DNA of 51,257 bases from Lightella neohaematopini (GTDB lineage: Bacteria; Pseudomonadota; Gammaproteobacteria; Enterobacterales; Enterobacteriaceae), in NCBI GenBank assembly GCA_025728385.1, contig JAOBJV010000003.1:1-51257 (forward strand). The letters are read 5' to 3'. The first letter of the stretch is position 1, and each line of letters begins with the position of its first letter. This document shows positions 34,042 through 41,499 of the stretch, piece by piece. A program made the position numbers and the translations under genes. Under the pieces are notes generated by a model that worked only from the letters and a program-made list of their open reading frames with translations, was not told the DNA's origin and did not search any database.

Positions 34042-34206
34042 ATGTCTAAAAAAAATTGTATTAATATTAAATTAGTTTCATCGGCTGGCACAAAACATTT
34101 TTATGTTACGACAAAAAGTAGATTTAATAAAGCAAAAAAAATGGAATTAAAAAAATTTGACCCAATCATTAGAAAACATGTTCTGTATAAAGAATCTAAA
34201 ATATGA
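34042..34206 (+). CDS. rpmG: 50S ribosomal protein L33
   Basis: Small ribosomal protein of 54 residues (E. coli 55), easily missed because of its size. The frame reads INIKLVSSAGTKHFYVTTKS, then KKMELKKFDPIIRKHVLYKE, and ends SKI before TGA. The match to E. coli L33 is close throughout. It lacks the zinc-binding CxxC pairs of the alternative L33 form, as in E. coli. It lies 41 bases after rpmB and 53 before mutM. Confidence 0.95.
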   Translation: MSKKNCINIKLVSSAGTKHFYVTTKSRFNKAKKMELKKFDPIIRKHVLYKESKI

Positions 34207-34259
34207 TTTTTGATATTATCAATAACTAATGATAAATATAATTAATATTAATTATTAAA

Positions 34260-35066
34260 ATGCCTGAATTACCAGAAGTAGAAGTGAGTAAGCGTATTAT
34301 TAAACCATATATTTTTGGTTATACAATTTTATATACTAGAGTATATAATATTAATTTACGTTGGCCAATAAGTAATGAATTAATTAATATTAAAAATCAA
34401 ATAGTAATTGATGTTATTAGACGAGCTAAATATATTTTATTAGAATTAACAAATGGATTTATAATTATTCATCTCGGTATGTCTGGTAAATTAGAAGTGT
34501 TACATAAAAATATTAGACCAAGAAAACACGATCATATTGACTTCGTTATGAACAATAACGTAATTATTAGATATAACGATAGTAGAAAATTTGGATCATT
34601 AATATGGAGTCATAAATATCATTTACCTAAAAATATTTTAAATCTAGGAGTAGAACCATTAAGTGATGATCTTAATTATAATTGGTTTTGTAATAATATT
34701 CGTAATAAAAATTCTTTAATTAAACCTTTATTAATGAGTACTAAATGGATAGTAGGTATAGGTAATATTTATGCTAATGAAATATTATTTGCATCAAAGA
34801 TTATGCCAACTAGAATTATTAGGACTTTAGACGATAATGAAGTAAAAGTTTTAATATATAACATAAAAAAAATATTGTTATATGCTATTAATCTAGGAGG
34901 ATCTACTATAAATAATTTTAGTTGTAACCAATTTACTGGTATGTTTAGTAAAAAATTACAAGTATATGGACGTTACAACTCTAAATGTAATAAATGTATG
35001 AATATGATAAAAACTATACGTATGAATAATAGAAGTACATTTTTTTGTGATATTTGTCAAAAGTAA
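34260..35066 (+). CDS. mutM: Formamidopyrimidine-DNA glycosylase
   Basis: Base-excision repair enzyme that removes 8-oxoguanine and ring-opened purines and nicks the strand. It has 268 residues (E. coli 269). The catalytic N-terminus is Pro2-Glu3 in MPELPEVEV, Lys57 sits in RRAKYIL, and the H2TH region with GIGNIYANEILF is present. The C-terminal zinc finger has CNKC and CDIC with the essential Arg in NRSTFFC. All catalytic residues are intact, so an oxidative repair step has been retained. It is convergent with coaD, four bases apart. Confidence 0.97.
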   Translation: MPELPEVEVSKRIIKPYIFGYTILYTRVYNINLRWPISNELINIKNQIVIDVIRRAKYILLELTNGFIIIHLGMSGKLEVLHKNIRPRKHDHIDFVMNNNVIIRYNDSRKFGSLIWSHKYHLPKNILNLGVEPLSDDLNYNWFCNNIRNKNSLIKPLLMSTKWIVGIGNIYANEILFASKIMPTRIIRTLDDNEVKVLIYNIKKILLYAINLGGSTINNFSCNQFTGMFSKKLQVYGRYNSKCNKCMNMIKTIRMNNRSTFFCDICQK

Positions 35067-35070
35067 AATC

Positions 35071-35556
35071 TTAGCTAGTATTAAATTTTTTATATACTGC
35101 GTGAGCAATTAATTTTGGTAAAAAATATTCTATATTACCACCATAATATGCAATTTCTTTTACTACGGTTGATGATAAATTTATCCATTTTTTATCAGAA
35201 AACATAAATATGTTCTCTAATTTAGGCATAAGTTTATTATTAATTTGTGTTAATTGCATTTCATAATCACAATCAAATATCGATCTAATTCCCCTAATTA
35301 TTATATTTATTTTTTTATAACGTGCATAATCTACTATTAGTCCACTAAAACTAGTAATAGTAACATTACTAATATGTAATGTTGCTTGTCTAGCCAGGTA
35401 AATTCTTTCATTTAGACTAAATAATAATTTTTTATTATAATTATTAGTAATAGCAACAATTACGTTATCAAATAATTTTGCTGCACGAGTAATAATATTT
35501 AAATGACCATTAGTTAATGGATCAAAGGTTCCTGGATAAATAACTTTATTTAACAT
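35071..35556 (-). CDS. coaD: Phosphopantetheine adenylyltransferase
   Basis: Adenylates 4'-phosphopantetheine to dephospho-CoA. It has 161 residues (E. coli 159). The nucleotidyltransferase motif is TNGH at residues 15-18 in YPGTFDPLTNGHLNI, followed by IRGIRSIFDCDYEMQLTQ and the ATP-binding end with SSTVVKEIAYYGGN. Its first 11 bases overlap the end of waaA, the E. coli neighbour, suggesting translational coupling. With coaBC it covers the steps from phosphopantothenate to dephospho-CoA. Confidence 0.96.
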   Translation of the reverse strand: MLNKVIYPGTFDPLTNGHLNIITRAAKLFDNVIVAITNNYNKKLLFSLNERIYLARQATLHISNVTITSFSGLIVDYARYKKINIIIRGIRSIFDCDYEMQLTQINNKLMPKLENIFMFSDKKWINLSSTVVKEIAYYGGNIEYFLPKLIAHAVYKKFNTS

Positions 35557-36832
35557 ATTTATCTATTAAATGTACTATTTTTTTTGACGAACCACAATAC
35601 TTGTTAAGTACTAAATTAGTATAACAAGTACGATAATGATAATAAGCTTTATTATATAATAAATTATTAATTTCTTTTATTAAGGAATCTAGTGAATTAA
35701 CTATTATTACACTATTATTTTTTTTTAATTTATGATAAACGTCATGAAAATTATTGGTATATTGACCTACAATAATTGGAATTATATGCACAATAGCTTC
35801 TAATGGATTATGACCTCCATAATTTAATAAACTACCACCAATAATAGCTATATCAGAAATACCATATAATAATAATAAATCACCTATTGTATTTACTAAT
35901 AATATGTGATGTTGTTTACTTAGTATAATTTGTTTACTAAATATAATATAAGATAAATTATTTTTAGATATTAAATATATTAATTCCTTAATACGTTTTA
36001 TGTTACGAGGAGCTATAATAAGTAATAAATTAGGAAATTTGTGTATTAATTTTTTGTATGCTTTTAATATTATAATTTCTTCTCCAGGATGAGTGCTAGA
36101 AGCAATTAATGTTGGTCTATTATTATGTAACAACCACTTAGAACGTAATTCTACTGATTCAATTAAAATATTTTTTGTTAAATGTATATCAAATTTCAAA
36201 TTATTTATTACTTCTAATTTGTTAGAAGTAATTCCTAATGACTTAAAACGATCACTATCTAATATACTTTGTGCAAAAACATAATGAATATTATTTAATA
36301 TATTAGACATAAAACTACTAATAATTTTATATTTTCTAAATGAAGAATCTGAAATACGAGCATTAATTAAAATAACAGGAATATTTTTTTTATTTAATAA
36401 TTTAATTAAATTAGGCCATAATTCTGTTTCCACAATTATAAAAATTTTTGGTTTTACATGATTAATAAATTTGTTTATAAAAAATCTAATGTCATATGGT
36501 AAATAGATATTATCTACATAACTCAAATAGCTATTTACTATCATTTTCCCAGTAAATGTTATATTAGTAATTAATATTGATGTAGAAGGATAGTAATGTT
36601 TTAAAATGTTAACTAATGGAATAATTGACAATGTTTCTCCTACAGAAGCAGCATGTAATACTATACTATTAGATTTTATATTTTTATAAAATCCATAACG
36701 TTCATACCATTTATGGTAATAGTGATTTTTTTTTATTATTGACCAAATTATTCTAATAATTAGAATAGGCTGTAATAAGTATAATATAATGTTGTATATT
36801 ATATTAATTAATAATATTTTAAATTTTATCAT
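35546..36832 (-). CDS. waaA: 3-deoxy-D-manno-octulosonic acid transferase
   Basis: Membrane-anchored GT-B glycosyltransferase that adds Kdo residues to the lipid A precursor. It has 428 residues (E. coli 425). A hydrophobic N-terminal anchor spans about residues 8-28. The catalytic base is Glu66 in HAASVGETLSIIPLV. The C-terminal CMP-Kdo-binding half contains SSTHPGEE, IAPRN, GDLLLLYGISDIAIIGGSL and GGHNPLEAI. It is co-directional with coaD. Together with kdsD and kdsC it shows that the Kdo region of LPS is still built. Confidence 0.95.
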   Translation of the reverse strand: MIKFKILLINIIYNIILYLLQPILIIRIIWSIIKKNHYYHKWYERYGFYKNIKSNSIVLHAASVGETLSIIPLVNILKHYYPSTSILITNITFTGKMIVNSYLSYVDNIYLPYDIRFFINKFINHVKPKIFIIVETELWPNLIKLLNKKNIPVILINARISDSSFRKYKIISSFMSNILNNIHYVFAQSILDSDRFKSLGITSNKLEVINNLKFDIHLTKNILIESVELRSKWLLHNNRPTLIASSTHPGEEIIILKAYKKLIHKFPNLLLIIAPRNIKRIKELIYLISKNNLSYIIFSKQIILSKQHHILLVNTIGDLLLLYGISDIAIIGGSLLNYGGHNPLEAIVHIIPIIVGQYTNNFHDVYHKLKKNNSVIIVNSLDSLIKEINNLLYNKAYYHYRTCYTNLVLNKYCGSSKKIVHLIDKYVK

Positions 36833-37031
36833 TGTAATAAATAATTTTTTTTAAATATAATTACTTTTAATTATCGAAATTATACTAATTTTAACTAAAT
36901 TATTAATTGATCTATTAATTTTTATTTAACTTTATTATAAAATAATTTAAAAATATTTTAATTATTAATTGTGGTTATTATAATATTACTGTTAATTTTT
37001 TAATTAAAAAATAAGTTAAGATATATACTTT

Positions 37032-37451
37032 ATGCAAAATATTATTAATTTTTTTTATCATCATACATTTATTTGTTTAATTTGGTTAATAATATTATTT
37101 ATTTTAATATATATTCAATATTGGTTTTATACAATTGGTATAACTAAAGAAATTAATTGTTATGAAGCAGTTATGTTAATTAATAATAACTCAATAATAA
37201 TTGATTTAAGAAGTAATATTGAATACTGTAATGGTCATATTATAAATAGTATAAATATTTCTTCTTATAATTTTAAACAAGCTATATTTACTAATATAAG
37301 TAATAACCAATCTATTATTATTATATCTAATAAATTTTTTTCTAGAAGTTTAGTAGATAAATTAAATAAAATTGGATTTAAAAAAATATATTTATTAAAA
37401 TCTGGTATATCAGCTTGGAATGAATGTGGTTTACCTTTAATAAGAAAATAA
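37032..37451 (+). CDS. yibN: YibN-like membrane-anchored rhodanese-fold protein
   Basis: Resembles E. coli YibN (143 residues) in length (139), in its N-terminal membrane segment (about residues 12-32) and in the rhodanese fold: NSIIIDLRSNIEYCNGHIINSINI, and the end LLKSGISAWNECGLPLIRK. The loop that would hold a catalytic rhodanese Cys reads IIISNKFFSRSLVD, without Cys, so sulfurtransferase activity is unlikely. The true function is unknown. It precedes gpsA by 16 bases; grxC and secB, which separate them in E. coli, are missing. Confidence 0.85.
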   Translation: MQNIINFFYHHTFICLIWLIILFILIYIQYWFYTIGITKEINCYEAVMLINNNSIIIDLRSNIEYCNGHIINSINISSYNFKQAIFTNISNNQSIIIISNKFFSRSLVDKLNKIGFKKIYLLKSGISAWNECGLPLIRK

Positions 37452-37467
37452 TCTATATTAGAATTTT

Positions 37468-38472
37468 ATGTTAAAAAAAAATAATATAGCAGTAATTGGT
37501 ACTGGATCTTATGGTACTGCTTTAGCAGTTGCTATTGCACGTAATAATAATATTGTATCATTATGGAGTAATAATATTAATAAATTAAATAAGTTAAATA
37601 TTTCTCGTTGTAATACATATTCATTACCAAATATCATATTTCCAAAAACTTTAAAAATTGAATTTTCAATAAAAAATTTATTTATTAAAAATAAATATAT
37701 AATTATTGCTGTACCAAGTATTTTTTTAGTTAGTATTATTAATATAATTAAACCGTATGTTAGAGATAATACGTGTATTATTCTAGGAACTAAAGGAATA
37801 AGATATAGTTATAATGAGTTACCATATAAGATAATTCAAGAAAAATTAAAAAAAAATGTGTCAATTGCTGTAATTTCTGGACCAACCCTTGCTATGGAAC
37901 TAGCTGTAGGATTACCTACTGCTATTACTGTAGCTAGTAGTAATTATAGCTTAATTTCATATTTAAAAAAAATATTACACAATAATAAAATTTTTAGAGT
38001 GTATTATAGTTATGATATTATAGGTGTTCAACTTGGAGGAATAGTAAAAAATATTATTGCAATAGGAGTAGGTATTTCTGATGGTATTGGATTAGGTAAT
38101 AATATTAAATCAGTGTTAATTACTAAAGGATTTAAAGAAATTATTAATTTAGGAATAAAACTAGGTGCTAAATTAAATACTTTACTTGGTATATCTGGTT
38201 TGGGTGATCTTATATTAACTAGTACTACTAATAAGTCACGTAATAGATATTTTGGTTTACTAATAGCTCAAGGTTATAATATAAAAGAAGCAAAAAATAA
38301 AGTAGGACAAATAATAGAAGGATATTATAATGTTAAAACTGTTATGCATTTATCAAAAAAACATAATATATATATGCCAATTATAAATGCTATTTATCGT
38401 ATTTTATATAAAAATAAAAATCCTTATCGAACAATGATGGCACTACTTAGATATGCACCTCAGAAAGAATAA
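37468..38472 (+). CDS. gpsA: Glycerol-3-phosphate dehydrogenase [NAD(P)+]
   Basis: Reduces dihydroxyacetone phosphate to glycerol-3-phosphate, the backbone of phospholipids and of lipid synthesis. It has 334 residues (E. coli 339). The Rossmann motif is VIGTGSYGTALA, followed by ILGTKGI with the catalytic-region Lys, ISGPTLAMELAVGLPTAI, LGGIVKNIIAIGVGISDG, and SGLGDLILTSTTNKSRNRYFG. The last 13 bases overlap the convergent tpiA gene. Its substrate is also made and used by TpiA. Confidence 0.95.
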   Translation: MLKKNNIAVIGTGSYGTALAVAIARNNNIVSLWSNNINKLNKLNISRCNTYSLPNIIFPKTLKIEFSIKNLFIKNKYIIIAVPSIFLVSIINIIKPYVRDNTCIILGTKGIRYSYNELPYKIIQEKLKKNVSIAVISGPTLAMELAVGLPTAITVASSNYSLISYLKKILHNNKIFRVYYSYDIIGVQLGGIVKNIIAIGVGISDGIGLGNNIKSVLITKGFKEIINLGIKLGAKLNTLLGISGLGDLILTSTTNKSRNRYFGLLIAQGYNIKEAKNKVGQIIEGYYNVKTVMHLSKKHNIYMPIINAIYRILYKNKNPYRTMMALLRYAPQKE

Positions 38473-39236
38473 CTATTATTTATTATATTAAGTATTTTAA
38501 TAAAGTTTTCTGTATCTAGAGATGCTCTACCAATTAATACTCCATCAATATCTTGTTGTTTTAAAAGATTTAATATATTGGTAAAATTTACAGAACCACC
38601 ATATTGAATACTAATACTTTTACTTATCTTACAGTTAATTTTCACTAAATAATTTCTAATAGCACTATGTATTTTTTGTATATAAGTTGGATCAACAATA
38701 ATTTTATTATTAATTGCCCAAATTGGTTCATAAGCAATTATAGTGTTTTGAAGAGCCAAAATACCTAAATTTTTTATAATATTATTTATTTGTTTAATGC
38801 AAACTGCTATTGTTTGGTTACTTTGATATTCTTCTTTAGTTTCTCCAATGCATAATATCGGAAACATATTTTCTGATTTTAGAAGAGTAAATTTTTTTAA
38901 TATTGTATCATTATTTTCTTTATGGAAAATTTTTCTATCAGCATGACCTATAATTGCATATTTTATGCCAATATCTTTTAACATTTTAGCAGAAATTTCA
39001 CCAGTAAAAGAACCATAGTTGTGTACATCAATATTTTGTGCACTTAATAAGATATGATTATCACACTTATAAAACTTAATTATTTGTTGCATATAATCTA
39101 AATATAATAATGGTGGAGCTATAACTATAGAAAAATTACAATCTTTTATTATATGACTAATTTTATTGATAAAATTATTAATTAAATACTTACTACCATT
39201 TAGTTTCCAGTTACTTATAATTAATAAATTTTTCAT
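38460..39236 (-). CDS. tpiA: Triosephosphate isomerase with divergent loop 6
   Basis: Interconverts dihydroxyacetone phosphate and glyceraldehyde-3-phosphate. It has 258 residues (E. coli 255). The catalytic Lys11 (NWKLNG), His98 (IIGHAD) and Glu170 (AYEPIWAI) are present, as is YGGSVN for phosphate binding. Two usually fixed features differ. The loop-6 tip GTG in E. coli WAIGTGKSATP is replaced by NNKIIVD at 176-182, and the Glu after His (GHSE) is Asp100 (GHAD). The length across the loop is unchanged. It ends overlapping gpsA and starts 184 bp from hslU. Confidence 0.93.
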   Translation of the reverse strand: MKNLLIISNWKLNGSKYLINNFINKISHIIKDCNFSIVIAPPLLYLDYMQQIIKFYKCDNHILLSAQNIDVHNYGSFTGEISAKMLKDIGIKYAIIGHADRKIFHKENNDTILKKFTLLKSENMFPILCIGETKEEYQSNQTIAVCIKQINNIIKNLGILALQNTIIAYEPIWAINNKIIVDPTYIQKIHSAIRNYLVKINCKISKSISIQYGGSVNFTNILNLLKQQDIDGVLIGRASLDTENFIKILNIINNSYSF

Positions 39237-39420
39237 TATTATTTCCTTGATTATTAAGTAAATAATTTCTGAAATAACGTTATAAATTATCAGTTAAATA
39301 TTAAAATTAATAATATTTATTAGTTTATATTATATATACTAACACTATTAATTAATACACATAATTACAATAATTTTACCTAATTAAAAGATATTAATTA
39401 AATAAATTAATTTATTATAA

Positions 39421-40758
39421 CTATAAAATAAATAAACTTAAATCTTCATTAGATATTAATGAATCTAAGTGATTATGAACATAATTTGCATCGATAGATA
39501 ATTTTTTACCACTCCATTCGCTAGCTTCATATGATATATCTTCCATTAATCTTTCTAATACAGTATGTAAACGACGAGCACCAATATTTTCAGTTCGTTC
39601 ATTAACTTGCCAGGCAGCTTCAGCAATACATTTAATCCCATCGGCAGTAAAAGTAATATTTACTCCTTCAGTTGCCATCAAAGCAATATATTGAGTAGTT
39701 AATGATGCGTTAGGTTCAGTTAAAATACGCTCAAAATCTTCAGTAGTTAATGCTTTTAATTCAACTCTAATAGGTAATCTACCTTGTAATTCCGGAATTA
39801 AATCGGCTGGACTAGATACTTGAAATGCACCAGAAGCAATAAATAAAATATGATCTGTTTTTACCATACCATGTTTAGTAGATACTGTACATCCTTCTAC
39901 AAGAGGTAATAAATCTCGTTGTACTCCTTCTCTTGAAATATCTGGACCAGATATTTCTCCTCCCCTTCTACATATTTTATCTATTTCATCAATAAAAACT
40001 ATTCCGTGTTGTTCTACTGCTTCGATAGCTTTTTCTTTTAATTCTTCAGGATTAATTAATTTAGCAGCTTCCTCTTCAATGAGAAGTTTTATAGCGTCTT
40101 TAATTTTAATTTTTCTTAGCTTTTGTTTTTGTCCAGCAAGATTTTTAAACATGGATTGTAATTGATTAGTCATTTCTTCCATTCCTGGAGGAGCCATAAT
40201 TTCTACTCCTAATGAAGATGTTGCAATATTAATTTCAATTTCTTGATTATCTAATTTACCTTCACGTAGTTGTTTACGAAAATTTTGTCTAATCTGTGAT
40301 AAATCTTGTTGCTCATCTACTTGCCCCCAAGTATTTTTTTTAGTTGTTGGTACTAATACATCGATAATTCTTTCCTCTGCTAATTCTTCAGCACGAAAAC
40401 GGTTTTGTTCCATATATTGTAATCTAATCATTTTTACTGCTGTATCAGTTAAATCACGAATTATGGAATCTACTTCTTTTCCAACGTATCCTACCTCAGT
40501 AAATTTAGTTGCTTCTACTTTAATAAATGGAGCATTAGCTAATTTTGCTAAACGACGAGCAATTTCTGTTTTCCCAACACCTGTTGGACCAATCATTAAA
40601 ATATTTTTAGGAGTAATTTCATGACGTAATACTTCATCTAATTGCATACGACGCCAACGATTTCTTAAAGCAATAGCAACTGCTCGTTTAGCATGATATT
40701 GTCCAATAATGTAAGCATCAAGTTCACTAACTATTTCACGGGGGGTCATTTCAGACAT
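39421..40758 (-). CDS. hslU: HslU, ATPase subunit of the HslUV protease
   Basis: AAA+ unfoldase that feeds substrates to HslV. It has 445 residues (E. coli 443). Walker A is GPTGVGKT at 57-64, the pore motif GYVG lies near residue 91, the I domain spans about 110-240, Walker B is IVFIDEIDKI, sensor regions include ASGAFQ, and sensor-2 GARRLHTVLERLMEDISYEA is intact. The C-terminus is SLFIL (E. coli SRFIL), the part that docks into HslV. Most residues appear identical to E. coli, far more than in other genes here, and base composition is visibly less AT-rich. It is separated from hslV by 10 bases. Confidence 0.98.
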   Translation of the reverse strand: MSEMTPREIVSELDAYIIGQYHAKRAVAIALRNRWRRMQLDEVLRHEITPKNILMIGPTGVGKTEIARRLAKLANAPFIKVEATKFTEVGYVGKEVDSIIRDLTDTAVKMIRLQYMEQNRFRAEELAEERIIDVLVPTTKKNTWGQVDEQQDLSQIRQNFRKQLREGKLDNQEIEINIATSSLGVEIMAPPGMEEMTNQLQSMFKNLAGQKQKLRKIKIKDAIKLLIEEEAAKLINPEELKEKAIEAVEQHGIVFIDEIDKICRRGGEISGPDISREGVQRDLLPLVEGCTVSTKHGMVKTDHILFIASGAFQVSSPADLIPELQGRLPIRVELKALTTEDFERILTEPNASLTTQYIALMATEGVNITFTADGIKCIAEAAWQVNERTENIGARRLHTVLERLMEDISYEASEWSGKKLSIDANYVHNHLDSLISNEDLSLFIL

Positions 40759-40768
40759 ATTTTCGCCT

Positions 40769-41299
40769 TTAAGTTTTTGGTATTAGTTCTTCAATAGTAT
40801 AAGAATAATTTGTATATATACAGATATCACTAGAAATTTTTAAAGCTTTTTTAACAATTTCTTTTGCATTTAGGTTAGTATTTTCTAATAATGCAAGCGC
40901 TGCAGATTGACCATAAGGACCACCAGAGCCAATAGCAATTAAATTATTTTCTGGTTGTATAACATCACCATTACCAGTAATAATTAAAGAAGTGTTATTA
41001 TCAGCTACAGCTAATAAAGCTTCTAATCTACGTAACATACGATCAGTACGCCAATCTTTAGCTAATTCTACCGCAGCTCTAGTTAAATGACCTTGATGTA
41101 ACTCTAATTTACGTTCAAATAATTCAAATAACGCAAAAGCATCTGCTGTACTACCAGCAAAACCAGCAATAACTTTATTATTATGTAATTTTCGTACTTT
41201 ACGAACATTACTTTTCATGATAGTATTACCAATTGTTGCTTGACCATCGCCACCAATAACAACATGCCCATGACGACGTACACCTATAATAGTTGTCAT
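40769..41299 (-). CDS. hslV: HslV, peptidase subunit of the HslUV protease
   Basis: N-terminal-nucleophile threonine peptidase forming a double hexamer. It has 176 residues, equal to E. coli. The mature N-terminus is TTIIGVRR with the catalytic Thr directly after Met, followed by VVIGGDGQATIGNT, GFAGSTADAF, ELAKDWRTDRMLR, and SLIITGNGDVIQPE. The sequence is nearly collinear with E. coli and the gene has more G and C than its neighbours. It precedes hslU as usual. ftsN and cytR, found upstream in E. coli, are lost, and priA is the next gene. Confidence 0.98.
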   Translation of the reverse strand: MTTIIGVRRHGHVVIGGDGQATIGNTIMKSNVRKVRKLHNNKVIAGFAGSTADAFALFELFERKLELHQGHLTRAAVELAKDWRTDRMLRRLEALLAVADNNTSLIITGNGDVIQPENNLIAIGSGGPYGQSAALALLENTNLNAKEIVKKALKISSDICIYTNYSYTIEELIPKT

Positions 41300-41499
41300 A
41301 ATCTTTTTATTTCATTGTTATAATATATTTAAAGAATATTATTTATTATATTATGAAACACAATTATATAATTTTCAATATTTTATTCAATTGTTTATAT
41401 TATATTAATCACTAATTATATTGTTGATATATAGTAATGAGTAGAATATCTTAATAAATTATAATAATACAAATTATATTAAAAATTAACTTTGACAAT

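Noticed and set aside
36093..36284. Small plus-strand open frame inside waaA
   Set aside because: Antisense to a conserved gene, no homology or initiation signal.
36995..37012. 18-bp palindrome before yibN (A, six T, AATT, six A, T)
   Set aside because: Several palindromes of this arm length are expected by chance at this base composition.
41353..41378. Heat-shock (sigma-32) promoter before hslV: TTGAAA, 14 bases, TTTCAT on the minus strand
   Set aside because: Spacing fits, but the -10 lacks the CCCC of the consensus, and such A/T-rich matches are common here. It would need transcript mapping.
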